Shown here piece by piece: positions 46,639 through 56,665 of a DNA stretch of 64,000 nucleotides. Every line of letters begins with the position of its first letter. Positions within the stretch are counted from its first letter, which is position 1. The notes under the pieces were generated by a model. It saw nothing but the letters and a program-made list of their open reading frames with translations. It was not told the origin of the DNA and made no database searches. Source of the stretch: Paracoccus aurantiacus (GTDB taxonomy: Bacteria; Pseudomonadota; Alphaproteobacteria; Rhodobacterales; Rhodobacteraceae); assembly GCF_007993065.1 (NCBI RefSeq), contig NZ_VOPL01000004.1, positions 248,001 to 312,000 of the forward strand, written 5' to 3'. Made by a program: the position numbers and the translations under genes.

Positions 46639-47292
46639 ATGGCACGTTTACCGCAGCCCTTGCCCTATGCCGATCAGGTCGCGATCTTTTCGCGGCTGCG
46701 CGATGCCGATCCTGCCCCGGTGACAGAGCTGGAGCATGGCAACGCCTTTCAGCTTCTGGTCGCCGTCGCCTTGTCGGCGCAGGCGACAGATGCCGGTGTG
46801 AACCGCGCGACCCGCGAACTTTTCGAAAAGGTCAGCACACCTCAGCAGATGCTTGATCTCGGCGAAGACGGGCTGACCGAGCATATCAAGACCATCGGCC
46901 TGTTTCGCCAGAAGGCGAAGAATGTGATGAAACTGTCGCGCATTCTGGTCGATGACTATGACGGGCAGGTTCCTTCCAGCCGGGCGGCGCTGATGTCGCT
47001 GCCGGGTGTGGGGCGCAAGACGGCGAATGTGGTGCTGAACTGCGTCTTTCACCAGCCCGCGCAGGCCGTCGATACCCATATCTTCCGCGTCGGCAACCGC
47101 ACCCGCATTGCGCCCGGTCGCGATGTGGATGAGGTCGAGCGCGCCATCGAGGATAACGTGCCCGCCGAATTCCAGCAGAACGCGCATCACTGGCTGATCC
47201 TGCACGGGCGCTATGTCTGTCAGGCGCGCCGTCCGCGCTGCGCGATCTGCCCCATCAACGATCTCTGCCCTTACGAGGAGAAGACCGAATGA
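46639..47292 (+). CDS. nth: endonuclease III
   Basis: DNA glycosylase/lyase that removes oxidised pyrimidines. The 217-aa protein has the helix-hairpin-helix LPGVGRKTANVVL with catalytic Lys127, catalytic Asp145 in AVDTHIFRV, and the C-terminal [4Fe-4S] motif C-x6-C-x2-C-x5-C (CQARRPRCAICPINDLC). It overlaps the adenosine kinase gene by ATGA. Confidence 0.96.
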   Translation: MARLPQPLPYADQVAIFSRLRDADPAPVTELEHGNAFQLLVAVALSAQATDAGVNRATRELFEKVSTPQQMLDLGEDGLTEHIKTIGLFRQKAKNVMKLSRILVDDYDGQVPSSRAALMSLPGVGRKTANVVLNCVFHQPAQAVDTHIFRVGNRTRIAPGRDVDEVERAIEDNVPAEFQQNAHHWLILHGRYVCQARRPRCAICPINDLCPYEEKTE

Positions 47293-48284
47293 CCGCATTC
47301 CATGTCATCGGCATTGGAAATGCCATTATCGACGTCATCGCATCCATCGAGGATGACGACCTGCAATCGCTGGACGTCGAGAAAGGTATCATGCAGCTTG
47401 TCGACCGCGAGCGGTCCGAATACCTGCTGGCCCAGCAGGCACGGCGGGGCAAGGCACGGCTGGTGCCGGGTGGATCGGTCGCGAATACGCTGGCGGGGAT
47501 CGGCCGGATGGGTCTGAACACCGCCTTTATCGGCCGGGTCGCCGATGACGAGTTGGGGCAGGCCTATGCCCGCGATACCGAGGCCGAAGGAACGAGCTTC
47601 GTGAACGCCCCGGTGCCGGGCGGCAATCTGCCGACCTCGCGGTCCATCATCTTCGTGACGCCGGATGGCGAGCGCTCGATGAATACCTATCTGGGCATCT
47701 CGGCCAATCTCGGGCCTGACGATGTGGACGATGCGGTCTTTGACGGCAGCAAATGGCTGTTCCTGGAAGGTTATCTGTTTGACAAGCCGGCCGGAAAATC
47801 GGCCTTCCTGGCGGCTGCGGATGCCTGCCACAAGGCGGGCGGTCAGGCGGGAATCGCGCTGTCGGACCCTTTCTGTGTCGATCGTCACCGCGCTGACTTC
47901 CGCAAGCTGGTGTCCGAGACACTCGACTATGTCATCGGCAATGTTCACGAATGGGAATCGCTTTACCAGACGAATATCGACGAGGCGCTGCGCATTGCCG
48001 CCGACGATTGCCGCACGGTGATCTGCACACGTTCCGGCGATCCGGCGGTGCTGATCCGCGGACATCAGCGGGTTGAGGTGCCGGTTCACCGCGTCACGCC
48101 GGTCGACGCCACGGGCGCTGGCGACCAGTTTGCCGCCGGACTGATCTTCGGCCTCGCATCCGGTTGTGATCTGGAAACGGCCGGCCGCATGGGCGTCATG
48201 GCTGCGGCCGAGGTCATCAGCCATGTCGGCGCGCGCCCCGAACGCGACCTTCTGGACGACTTCCAGAAGGCCGGGTTGATTTAA
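47289..48284 (+). CDS. adenosine kinase (PfkB family)
   Basis: A 331-aa ribokinase-fold kinase. It starts with FHVIGIGNAIIDVIASIEDDDL, has VPGGSVANTLAGIGRMG (substrate loop) and the signature DATGAGDQFAAGLIFGL with catalytic base Asp279. The set of residues matches alphaproteobacterial adenosine kinases, but other nucleoside or sugar kinases cannot be excluded. Its stop shares the palindrome TTAA with the stop of the convergent tyrA gene. Confidence 0.87.
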   Translation: MTAFHVIGIGNAIIDVIASIEDDDLQSLDVEKGIMQLVDRERSEYLLAQQARRGKARLVPGGSVANTLAGIGRMGLNTAFIGRVADDELGQAYARDTEAEGTSFVNAPVPGGNLPTSRSIIFVTPDGERSMNTYLGISANLGPDDVDDAVFDGSKWLFLEGYLFDKPAGKSAFLAAADACHKAGGQAGIALSDPFCVDRHRADFRKLVSETLDYVIGNVHEWESLYQTNIDEALRIAADDCRTVICTRSGDPAVLIRGHQRVEVPVHRVTPVDATGAGDQFAAGLIFGLASGCDLETAGRMGVMAAAEVISHVGARPERDLLDDFQKAGLI

Positions 48285-49225
48285 ACCCCGTCGTTCGCAG
48301 GCTTGCCTGTCGGTTTTGCACCGCGCCCGAAATCGGGCGCGGCAGTATCCTGCCCTGCCTCGATAATGCCGCGGCGAATGGCGCGGGTGCGGGTGAAATA
48401 GTCGTGCAGCTGCTCGCCATCGCCCATGCGGATCGCGCGTTGCAGCATGAACAGTTCCTCAGTGAAACGGCCAAGGATATCCAGCACCGCGTCCTTGTTC
48501 GTCAGAAAGACATCGCGCCACATGGTCGGGTCCGACGCGGCGATGCGTGTAAAGTCGCGGAAACCGGCGGCGGAATACTTGATGACCTCGGATTCCGTCA
48601 CCCGCTTCAGGTGATCGGCAACGCCCACCATCGTGTAGGCGATCAGGTGCGGCGTGTGGCTGGTGACGGCCAGAACCAGATCATGGTGCGCGGGCTCCAT
48701 ATCCTCGACATTGGCACCAAGCGCGCGGATGAAGCGGCGCAGGCGCGACAGCTCGTCGGGGTCGGTGTCAGGCAGGGGCGTCAGCAGCCACCAGCGATTT
48801 TCAAACAGCTCTGCAAAGCCGGAATAGGGGCCGGAATGTTCTGTCCCGGCCAGCGGGTGTCCGGGAATGAAATGGACATTGTCGGGCAGATGCGGCGACA
48901 CCTGCTCGATCACCTCCTGCTTGACCGAACCGACATCGGTGACGACGGCGCCCGGTTTCAGATGCGGCTTGATCTCGGCCATCACCTTGCCCATCGCGCC
49001 GACCGGCACGCATAGCACGACCAGATCGGCATTGCGCACGGCGGCAGCTGCGTTATCCACCACCTCATCGACCAGTTTCAGGTCGCGGGCGGCAGAGCGT
49101 GTCTTGGCACTGCGAGAGGTGCCGCTGATGCGGCTGGCCGCGCCTGCCTGTCGCGCGGCGAGCGAGATGGACCCGGCGATCAGACCCAGCCCGATCAGAG
49201 CGACTTTGTTGTAGATCACGCTCAT
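48281..49225 (-). CDS. prephenate/arogenate dehydrogenase
   Basis: A 314-aa NAD(P) enzyme of tyrosine synthesis. [21 protein letters not shown] is the Rossmann motif; [13 protein letters not shown] and [16 protein letters not shown] carry the substrate-binding His residues. The gene follows hisC with an ATGA overlap, a pairing that suggests HisC serves as aromatic aminotransferase and the enzyme may act on arogenate (TyrC type) as well as prephenate. The ATG at 49225 is chosen from that overlap. Confidence 0.92.
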   Translation of the reverse strand: MSVIYNKVALIGLGLIAGSISLAARQAGAASRISGTSRSAKTRSAARDLKLVDEVVDNAAAAVRNADLVVLCVPVGAMGKVMAEIKPHLKPGAVVTDVGSVKQEVIEQVSPHLPDNVHFIPGHPLAGTEHSGPYSGFAELFENRWWLLTPLPDTDPDELSRLRRFIRALGANVEDMEPAHHDLVLAVTSHTPHLIAYTMVGVADHLKRVTESEVIKYSAAGFRDFTRIAASDPTMWRDVFLTNKDAVLDILGRFTEELFMLQRAIRMGDGEQLHDYFTRTRAIRRGIIEAGQDTAAPDFGRGAKPTGKPANDGV

Positions 49226-50325
49226 GCTTTGCCCCTTTCGGCCATGAAACGGCCAATGACATGGGCGACGCGGCGGCAAGACGGCTCGTCCCCGATGGTG
49301 ATGCGCAGGCAGTTCGGCAGACCGTAACCTGCGACCTTGCGCACGATAATGCCTTCCGCAAGCAACGCTTCGTTGCAGGCGCTTGCCGTGGCCTCGTCAG
49401 CAAAGCGGGCAAGCACGAAATTGGCATGGCTTTCGTCGCAACCAAGCCCCAGATCCAGCAGCGCATTGCGCAGCCAGTCGCGCCATTTCACGTTTTCTGT
49501 GCGACAGCGTTCGACATGAGCGCGGTCGCGCATGGCGGCTTCGGCCGCGGCAAGCTGGATGACGGACAGATTGAACGGCTGGCGCACGCGGTTCATCACG
49601 TCGATCAGCGGGCGCCGCGCATAGCCCCAGCCGATCCGCAGCCCGCCAAGCCCGTAGATCTTGGAAAAGGTGCGCGTTGACAGCACGTTCGCGAAGTCAT
49701 CCGCCAGCGCGAAATCCAGCCGGAAATCGTCGTCTGCAAACTCGGTATAGGCACCGTCATGGACCAGTAGCACATGGCCGGGCAGGCCCGTGGCAAGGCG
49801 GCGGACCTCGTCCTCGGTCAGCATGGTGCTGGTCGGGTTGCCGGGATTGGTCAGAAAGACCAACCGGGTCTTGTCCGATACCGCGTCAAGAATGGCATCT
49901 ACATTCACCCGGCGTTCGGTTTCAGGCACGACAACCGGTGTCGCACCCGCCGCGTGGGTCAGGATCGGATACATGGAAAAGCCATGTTCCGTCATGATGA
50001 TTTCATCCCCCGGCCCGGCAAAGCTTTGGGTGGCGAATTGCAGCACCTCATCCGACCCGACGCCGCATATGATGCGGTCGGGGTCAAGGCCGTGGACCTC
50101 GGCGATCGCCTGGCGCAGGCTGGCATGGTCGGTGTTGGGGTAGCGGTGCATCTGATGGGCGGCGCGGGCGACGGCCTCGCGCGCCTTTTCGGACGGGCCA
50201 TAGGGGTTTTCGTTCGAAGACAGCTTCAGCACGCTGTCATGCCCGGCGATCTTGGCGGCACCCCCTTGATAGAGAGCGATCTCCATGATGCCGGGTTGCG
50301 GCTGGATCGGGGGCAGGTCGGACAT
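49222..50325 (-). CDS. hisC: histidinol-phosphate aminotransferase
   Basis: PLP enzyme of 367 aa. [37 protein letters not shown] and the PLP-Lys region [19 protein letters not shown] are those of HisC class I/II aminotransferases. It may also transaminate prephenate or phenylpyruvate-type substrates given its coupling to the prephenate/arogenate dehydrogenase. The frame upstream of ATG 50325 has no good start. Confidence 0.94.
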   Translation of the reverse strand: MSDLPPIQPQPGIMEIALYQGGAAKIAGHDSVLKLSSNENPYGPSEKAREAVARAAHQMHRYPNTDHASLRQAIAEVHGLDPDRIICGVGSDEVLQFATQSFAGPGDEIIMTEHGFSMYPILTHAAGATPVVVPETERRVNVDAILDAVSDKTRLVFLTNPGNPTSTMLTEDEVRRLATGLPGHVLLVHDGAYTEFADDDFRLDFALADDFANVLSTRTFSKIYGLGGLRIGWGYARRPLIDVMNRVRQPFNLSVIQLAAAEAAMRDRAHVERCRTENVKWRDWLRNALLDLGLGCDESHANFVLARFADEATASACNEALLAEGIIVRKVAGYGLPNCLRITIGDEPSCRRVAHVIGRFMAERGKA

Positions 50326-50429
50326 GTCGGCACTCCGTTGTCGGCACGGATGTCTTAACGGGGCCGTGCAGGCTTGGAAAGAAGGCGCAGCGGCAGCGCT
50401 GGCGGGAAAAAGCGGCTGTGGCAATCCAG

Positions 50430-50984
50430 TCAGGGCAGATCGGCCGGGGTGTCGATATCGCGCAGTTGTTCCGGGGCCGCGGCGATCTGCTGCGATGCGG
50501 GCAGGTTCCCCAGCAATGCGCCCGCGCCGCGATCGCCGCCAAGGGCGCGCAGGCGCGGGAACCAGCTTGCCGGAAAGATCGCAGGCGGCATGGCGGTATG
50601 GCCATTGCTCGCGCAGGCGGGCAGCGCGGCAAGCCGCGAGATAACGGCGCGGTGCAGATCAGGCGGCACGAAGGGCATATCGGCAAGCGCGATCAGCAGC
50701 CCATCCGCCCCCGTCCTTGCGGCCCAGTCCGCAGCCATGCGCAGGCTGTCGCTTTGCTGACCTTCGCATAACGCGATCTGAAAACCGTCAGGCAACAACA
50801 GCGACTGTTCCGGGCGGCGCAGGACGGCAAGGCGGGGTCCGCTTGTCGCAGCGCGCAGCGACAGGGCGGATCGGCCTATCACCGTGCCGCCGCCCAGACC
50901 CGCCGCCAGTTTGTCTGTCCCGAAGCGGGCAGAACGTCCGGCACCAAGAAGCACGGCAGCGATTGTGGGTGTGGACTCGCTCAC
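50430..50984 (-). CDS. MobA-like NTP transferase family protein
   Basis: A 184-aa nucleotidyltransferase. [18 protein letters not shown] is the nucleotide-binding loop of the MobA/MocA family and [16 protein letters not shown] the metal-binding strand. Relatives add CMP or GMP to molybdenum cofactor, but no molybdenum genes are nearby. The start is GTG 50984 with AAGGA upstream; the longer open frame beyond it is a shadow of metY. Confidence 0.82.
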   Translation of the reverse strand: MSESTPTIAAVLLGAGRSARFGTDKLAAGLGGGTVIGRSALSLRAATSGPRLAVLRRPEQSLLLPDGFQIALCEGQQSDSLRMAADWAARTGADGLLIALADMPFVPPDLHRAVISRLAALPACASNGHTAMPPAIFPASWFPRLRALGGDRGAGALLGNLPASQQIAAAPEQLRDIDTPADLP

Positions 50985-51101
50985 TGGCAATTCGTCCTTT
51001 CTTTGCAAAAGACTAGCAGCCGCAGGTCCGGCCTGCCAGTTCATCATTGCGTGACGGCCCGGCGACCCCCTAAGGTGCTGGCGAAACAAGGGGGAAAGAA
51101 G

Positions 51102-52388
51102 ATGACCGAAGAACTGGGCTTCGACACGCGCGCCATTCATGCCGGGGCAGAGCCCGACCCTGCGACCGGCGCGCGGCAGGTGCCGATCTATCAGACGACG
51201 GCCTATGTCTTCCGCGATGCCGACCACGCCGCCAAGCTGTTCGCGCTGCAGGAGGTCGGCTATATCTATTCGCGCCTGACCAATCCGACCATCGGCGCAC
51301 TGCAGAACCGCATCGCCGATCTGGAAGGCGGGGCGGGCGCGGTGTGCTGTTCGTCGGGACATGCGGCGCAGATCATGGCGCTGTTCCCGCTGATGGGACC
51401 GGGCAAGAACATCATCGCCTCGACCCGGCTTTACGGCGGCACGGTCGCGCAGTTCAGCCAGACCATCAAGCGTTTTGGCTGGTCGGCGAAATTCGTGGAT
51501 CTGGACGATACCGAGGCGGTGCGCGCGGCTGTTGACGACGACACGCGGGCGATCTTCTGCGAGTCGATCTCGAACCCCGGCGGGTATCTGACGGACATTC
51601 CGGCGATTGCGAAAATCGCGGACGAGTCCGGACTGCCGTTGATCGTGGATAACACGCTGGCCACGCCCTATCTGTGCCGCCCGATCGAAATGGGGGCGAC
51701 GCTGGTGGTCCACAGCCTGACCAAATACATGACCGGCAATGGCACCGTGACCGGCGGTGCGGTCGTCGATAGCGGCAAGTTCGACTGGTCGGCCAGCGGC
51801 AAGTTCCCGTCCCTGTCCGAACCCGAACCCGCCTATCACGGCCTGAAATTCCACGAGGCGCTTGGCCCCATGGCCTTCACCTTCCACGGCATCGCCATCG
51901 GGTTGCGCGATCTGGGCATGACGATGAACCCGCAGGGCGCGCATTACACCCTGATGGGCATTGAAACCCTTGGCCTGCGGATGCCGAAGCATGTCGAAAA
52001 CGCCCAGAAGGTCGCGGAATGGCTGGAAAATGATCCGCGCGTGGCCTCGGTCAGCTATGGCGGGCTTGCGTCGTCGCCCTGGAAGGCGGTGCAGGAAAAG
52101 GTCTATCCGAAAGGGGCAGGGGCGCTGTTCACCTTCGCGATCAAGGGTGGCTATGACGCGGCGGTGAAGCTTGTCGATAGTCTGAAGCTGTTCAGCCATG
52201 TCGCGAACCTTGGCGATGCGCGCTCGCTGGTGATCCATTCGGCATCGACGACGCACAGCCAGTTGACGGATGAACAGAAGATCGCGGCGGGGGCAGGGCC
52301 GGACGTGGTGCGCCTGTCCATCGGGATCGAGGATGCGGGTGACCTGATCGCAGATCTGGATCAGGCGCTGTCCGCCGCAAGCGGCTGA
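51102..52388 (+). CDS. metY: O-acetylhomoserine aminocarboxypropyltransferase
   Basis: PLP enzyme that makes homocysteine from O-acetylhomoserine and sulfide. The 428-aa protein fits MetY (about 430 aa) rather than MetB/MetC (about 380-400). FDTRAIHAGAEPDPATGARQVPIYQTTAYVF starts it; VVHSLTKYMTGNGTVTGG contains the PLP-Lys; the C-terminus has SLVIHSASTTHSQL and VRLSIGIEDAGDL. GGGGGAAAG precedes the ATG. Methionine gamma-lyase is a weaker alternative. Confidence 0.92.
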   Translation: MTEELGFDTRAIHAGAEPDPATGARQVPIYQTTAYVFRDADHAAKLFALQEVGYIYSRLTNPTIGALQNRIADLEGGAGAVCCSSGHAAQIMALFPLMGPGKNIIASTRLYGGTVAQFSQTIKRFGWSAKFVDLDDTEAVRAAVDDDTRAIFCESISNPGGYLTDIPAIAKIADESGLPLIVDNTLATPYLCRPIEMGATLVVHSLTKYMTGNGTVTGGAVVDSGKFDWSASGKFPSLSEPEPAYHGLKFHEALGPMAFTFHGIAIGLRDLGMTMNPQGAHYTLMGIETLGLRMPKHVENAQKVAEWLENDPRVASVSYGGLASSPWKAVQEKVYPKGAGALFTFAIKGGYDAAVKLVDSLKLFSHVANLGDARSLVIHSASTTHSQLTDEQKIAAGAGPDVVRLSIGIEDAGDLIADLDQALSAASG

Positions 52389-52397
52389 GACACGAAG

Positions 52398-52428
52398 CCC
52401 GGCCGGGAGCGGTCCCGGCCGGGTCTTA
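52398..52428 (+). terminator. probable terminator between metY and the SIMPL gene
   Basis: Strong stem CCCGGCCGGGA / TCCCGGCCGGG with a 4-base loop; only a short T-containing tail (TCTT), so termination strength is uncertain. Confidence 0.5.
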
Positions 52429-52445
52429 CACGGTTCGGCTCTGGC

Positions 52446-53387
52446 TTAGTTGGCGGGGGCAGCGTCGTCGCCAATTTCTGTTGTGGGTTCACCGGGCATC
52501 GCCTCATCCGCCGCACCCGCCGCATCTGCCTCTGGCGCGGAGGGGTCGGCCGAAGGCATCGTTGAATCGGTCGATTCTGGCGCGGTTCCCTGGGCGCCAC
52601 CGCCCTGCGTTTCATGTTCAGGCATCGCGCAGGCTTCGCCGCCTTGCAGCGCATAGGTCACTTCGACATCGGCGGTAAACGCAACCTCGCCGCCCTCGAC
52701 GGGAATGCTTTTCGCCTGTCCGCCCGCGGCGTCCATCGCCCGCAACATGACTGGCTCAGGCCCGACCATATCGCTCTTAGGCTCTCCCATGCGGATGATC
52801 GGACCGAGCTCCAGGCCCGCTGCCTGGGCCATGACGGTCGCGCGATGGGCTGCGTCGGATACAGCCTGGTTCAGCGCATCATCCTCTGTCGCCTGCGAAT
52901 CTTCGCGGATGAAGCGTATGCCCTGCATTTCATTGGCACCAGCATTGACGATGCTGTCAAGAACTTCGCCGGTGCGGTCGATCTCGGTCACGCGAACCGT
53001 CAGCAGATTCTGCGCCATATAGCCGTTGATCGTGGGTGCAGTCCCGTCTTCGGGATAGTTCATCATCGGGTTCAGGGTCAGGCCTGAGGTCTGGATGTCA
53101 GACGCATCGACCCCGGCACCCTCCAGTGTCTCCAGCACCGCTTCCTGACGGGTGGAGTTAGACGACATCGCTTCTGCCGCGGTCTTTGCCTCGGTCGTGA
53201 CGCCAAGCGAGATCATGACCTGATCGGGTTCGACCCGCGATTCACCGTGGCCCGTGATGGTCAACATGCCGGGATGTCCGCAACCGCCATGCGGGCCCGG
53301 TGCGGCAAGCGCCGTGCCTGCGAGAAGGGTGCTGAAAACCGTTGCGGCCAAAGTTGCACGCATAGGTTGAAATTTGCGGTCCGACAT
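52446..53387 (-). CDS. SIMPL domain-containing periplasmic protein
   Basis: A 313-aa exported protein. The signal sequence (about 9-28, LAATVFSTLLAGTALA) is followed by the SIMPL domain: LTITGHGESRVEPDQVMISLGVTTEAKTAAEAM and FTADVEVTYAL. The C-terminal 55 residues are acidic and low-complexity (Ala/Pro/Glu/Asp). Relatives (YggE) reduce oxidative stress in Escherichia coli by an unknown mechanism. The start at 53387 has GGAG upstream. Confidence 0.88.
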   Translation of the reverse strand: MSDRKFQPMRATLAATVFSTLLAGTALAAPGPHGGCGHPGMLTITGHGESRVEPDQVMISLGVTTEAKTAAEAMSSNSTRQEAVLETLEGAGVDASDIQTSGLTLNPMMNYPEDGTAPTINGYMAQNLLTVRVTEIDRTGEVLDSIVNAGANEMQGIRFIREDSQATEDDALNQAVSDAAHRATVMAQAAGLELGPIIRMGEPKSDMVGPEPVMLRAMDAAGGQAKSIPVEGGEVAFTADVEVTYALQGGEACAMPEHETQGGGAQGTAPESTDSTMPSADPSAPEADAAGAADEAMPGEPTTEIGDDAAPAN

Positions 53388-53527
53388 TCCGTTATCTCCA
53401 CTGTTGTCTGCATCCGCAGAACGCATCGGGGCAGGTTTTGTTCATTCACAACCGCGCGCGTTCTTCCCATGCGACGCGGTTCGGGTTATTCAGGAAAAAA
53501 CAACGCCGGCCGGACAAGGCAGAGCAT

Positions 53528-56500
53528 ATGAACGAGCAGACGAAACGAGGGACGATGGTCCCCGACATGAATTTTGCACTCGGCTTTCAGCCGGATGGCG
53601 TCCAGCTTTTGCGACGCAGTCAGGACGGCTGGGCAGAACTTGGCAAAGCGCCTTTCGACCACGACCTGCGCGGCGGTCTGGCCGGCTTCCTGCAACGGCT
53701 CAGGGCGGCGAACGCGCCGGGGCTGGCGCTGGTGATCCCCGAGGACCAGATACTTTATACGGACCTGGTCCTTCCGGCGGCTGCCGACACGCTGACTGCG
53801 TTGCGTGCGGGGCTTGACGGTCTGACCCCTTACAAGGTGGATCAGCTTGCGTTTGATTACGCGCCTGCCGATGCCGCGCCGGGTGCTGTGGTCAAGATCG
53901 CCGCCGTCTCTCGGCAGACCCTGCAGGAGGCAGAGGATTTTGCCGTACGTCATGGCTTTGCGCCCGACCGCTTTGTCGCCGCACCAGACGGAACGCAATT
54001 TCCGCATGCACCCGACTTCGGCACCACGGAACTCGCCGCTGAATGGAGCCGCGCTGCCGCGCTGACGCCTGATCTGTCGCCCGCCGCGACGGTGCAGGCG
54101 GGTGACGACGCACCGCAAAGCGAGACGACCGGGGAAGCCGCGCCGGCAGAAAAGCCGGCTGATCGGGTCGATCCAGCGGCGGCTGTATCTGCTGCGGTAG
54201 AGGCTGCGCCTGCTGTGGCCGAGCCGGTGACGGCTGCGCCCGCCGAGGTCACGGCTGCAACGCGGGTAGTCGCGAACCCGCCAATGTCACGAATCACGCC
54301 GCATATTGTTCCGGCTTCCGATGATGCACCCGCCAAACCGGCACCGGCGGCGCAAGCCGGCATCTCGGTCAATTCTGCCTCGATCGTGTTGGCTGACGAC
54401 GTCGCAGCCGCGTCGGCGGAAACCGCGCTGGCGGGCGACCCAGCCCGCGCGCCGGGGGCGGACGATGCCCATGACGCGCCGGCTGCGAAGGCTCTGCCGG
54501 ATCGCGCGCGCACCTTCCACGAACGTGCCGAGGCGGCGCGCAAGCTTCGCCCTGCGCCGACCGCTCCGATCCGACAGCAGCAGGGCTCTGGCGGACGGGC
54601 GGGCTGGTCGGGTGCGTTGCCGATGGTCGGCCTTCTGGTTCTGGCGCTCGGCATCGCGGCGGTCATGATCCGCGACCCCGATCCTGCCGCCGAACCACAG
54701 GTTACCGCGACAGCACCGGCAGAACCGGCGCTGCAAAGCGCACCCGCAGCGCAGGAACCGGCATCGGCAACCGTTTCACAAGAACCTTCGCCGGCTGTCG
54801 CCGCTGCCCCACCTGCGGCAACTGAAGCAGCGCCCGATGCGACCGTGGCCACCGCGCCTGCGCAGACCGACACAGCGGCGTCTTCCGTGCAGGCGCCTGA
54901 GCCTGTTCGGTCGGCCGAGGAAAGCGCGACACCGCCGGCACCTGCCGCTGAAGCGCCGCAGATGCCGCCACTCGCGGCCGTCACCTCTGCCGCCAGCCTG
55001 ATGCGTCCCGGAAGCGCGGCCGAGTTCTCTCGCCAGGAAACGGCGGCGTCGGAGCCAGCAGCGCCAGCCGCCCCGGCACCGGCGGAACCGCCCGCCCAAG
55101 CGGCTGTGCCTGCGCCGTCTGCGGCGACGACAACGCGCGAACCGGCCCGTGCAACAACTTCTGCCGCAAGGCCAAAGTCGCGACCGGCGAACCTGACGCG
55201 CGGCAGCAGCCAATCGGCGTCCCAAAGCAGCGCCCCTGCGGCCCCTGCGCAGGCGTCTGTCCAGCGTGACGACAGTGCCGCGTCGCAGCCAACGCGCGCT
55301 GTGCGACCTGCCTCTCGCCCCGAGACGCAATCCGCGCCAGCCGCTGCCTCTGCCACGCGCAGTCCCGGCGCGCCGGCAAGCTCGACGCTGCGAAGCTCTG
55401 CGCGGCCGCAGAACGCGCCCTCGCGTTCGGCACCTGCGGCCGCATCGTCCGACCCGAGGCCGACCGTTCCGCGCAGCCCGCAGCCCTACGATCAGCGCGC
55501 GCAGCCAGAGCCGACGGGAACCCGGCCACCGCCGAAGCCGGGCAGCAGCTCATCCAATCAGGGCGCCGCGCTGCAATTGCAGCCGGCGCCTCGTCATATG
55601 GCCAGTTTCTTTTCCCAGACCGGCCGTGCCGATGCGCTGCGCGTCCTCAACAACCCACTTGACCCAAGCCGGATCGCGCAGGTGGCCGAGGTTTCTCCGG
55701 TGCGATACGCGCAGGCGCGGCCCACGCGCAAACCGACGCGCACCGATGCGGTTGACGATGCCGTGGCCGAGGCGATGGCAACGGATCGACCGGCGGCACG
55801 CGCCTCGACCGCGCCGGCCGCAGCATCGCCGCAGGCGGTTGCATCGGCAGATACGGGGCTTGGCCGGTCCGGGCGGCCGCAGCGCAGGCCCGCTGGGCTT
55901 TCCGGCAGCGCATCGGCCAGCACTGCGGGGCTTTCGGGTGCCACCGAGGCTGCGGTGGAAGAAGCGATCAAATCGGCGGTCGACTCCTCTGCAGCGGTGC
56001 CGGGACAGGTCGCGCTGACGGCGCTGTCCAGTTCCTCGCGTCCGATGCGCCGGGGCACGCCGCCAGCCGGCGGCGGCGCCGGCGCGGCCTCGACTGCGTC
56101 TGCGGCGCCTTCACAGGAAGGCACGCTCGCGCCGGAGCCGTCCAGCAATGCGCCCTCGAACGCAGAGGCAGAGGCGGCGGCGCTGGCAGAACGGCGCCGG
56201 CTTGATGATGAATTGCAGCGTCAGGCCGAACAGCGCGCCCGCAACCGCGCCTCGGCGGATGCGCGCGCCGCAGCGCAGGCGAAAGCGGCGGCAGAGGCCC
56301 GCGCCCGTGCGCAGGCAGAGGCAGAAGCCGCCGCAGCTGCCCGCAAGAACCAGCGCTATCGCCCGCCAGAGGTCGATAACGAACCGGAGGTCGCCTCGGC
56401 ACGATCGGCGCCGTCAAGTGCGCAGGCGTCGGGTGCCGCGACCGCAAAAGGCATAGATCTGAACGCCACGCAGCTGATCGGCACGGTCGGCGCGGGAAAG

Positions 56501-56659
56501 GCCAGCCGTGGGCTGGTGCGGCTGCGCAATGGCCGCATTGTCACGGTCCGGCTGGGCGACAAGATCAATGGCGGGCAGATCACGCAGATCGGCACGGGCG
56601 GCCTGCAATATGTCAAAGGCGGGCGTCAATATTCGCTTCCGATCCTGAACGGACGCTGA
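53528..56659 (+). CDS. large bitopic protein: GspL/PilM-like N-domain and GspC/PilP-like C-domain
   Basis: A 1043-aa inner-membrane protein. Residues 1-150 form a cytoplasmic domain (VLPAAADTLTALRAGLDGLTPYKVDQLAFDYAPAD, then KIAAVSRQTLQEAEDFAVRHGFAPDRFVAAPD) resembling GspL/PilM-N type secretion ATPase-fold proteins. A linker rich in Ala/Pro leads to one transmembrane helix (about 362-382). Then come about 490 residues of Pro/Ala/Ser/Arg low-complexity periplasmic spacer, a charged coiled coil (about 879-942), and a C-terminal domain (974-1043) with IGTVGAGKASRGLVRLRNGRIVTVRLGDKINGGQITQIG, as in GspC/PilP. ATG 53555 is an alternative start. No secretin or pilus gene is nearby. Confidence 0.7.
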   Translation: MNEQTKRGTMVPDMNFALGFQPDGVQLLRRSQDGWAELGKAPFDHDLRGGLAGFLQRLRAANAPGLALVIPEDQILYTDLVLPAAADTLTALRAGLDGLTPYKVDQLAFDYAPADAAPGAVVKIAAVSRQTLQEAEDFAVRHGFAPDRFVAAPDGTQFPHAPDFGTTELAAEWSRAAALTPDLSPAATVQAGDDAPQSETTGEAAPAEKPADRVDPAAAVSAAVEAAPAVAEPVTAAPAEVTAATRVVANPPMSRITPHIVPASDDAPAKPAPAAQAGISVNSASIVLADDVAAASAETALAGDPARAPGADDAHDAPAAKALPDRARTFHERAEAARKLRPAPTAPIRQQQGSGGRAGWSGALPMVGLLVLALGIAAVMIRDPDPAAEPQVTATAPAEPALQSAPAAQEPASATVSQEPSPAVAAAPPAATEAAPDATVATAPAQTDTAASSVQAPEPVRSAEESATPPAPAAEAPQMPPLAAVTSAASLMRPGSAAEFSRQETAASEPAAPAAPAPAEPPAQAAVPAPSAATTTREPARATTSAARPKSRPANLTRGSSQSASQSSAPAAPAQASVQRDDSAASQPTRAVRPASRPETQSAPAAASATRSPGAPASSTLRSSARPQNAPSRSAPAAASSDPRPTVPRSPQPYDQRAQPEPTGTRPPPKPGSSSSNQGAALQLQPAPRHMASFFSQTGRADALRVLNNPLDPSRIAQVAEVSPVRYAQARPTRKPTRTDAVDDAVAEAMATDRPAARASTAPAAASPQAVASADTGLGRSGRPQRRPAGLSGSASASTAGLSGATEAAVEEAIKSAVDSSAAVPGQVALTALSSSSRPMRRGTPPAGGGAGAASTASAAPSQEGTLAPEPSSNAPSNAEAEAAALAERRRLDDELQRQAEQRARNRASADARAAAQAKAAAEARARAQAEAEAAAAARKNQRYRPPEVDNEPEVASARSAPSSAQASGAATAKGIDLNATQLIGTVGAGKASRGLVRLRNGRIVTVRLGDKINGGQITQIGTGGLQYVKGGRQYSLPILNGR

Positions 56660-56665
56660 TCGCCA

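Noticed and set aside
53950..55356. 468-codon Ala/Gly/Ser-rich frame antisense to the GspL/GspC-like gene
   Set aside because: It arises from the Ala/Pro codon repetition on the sense strand.
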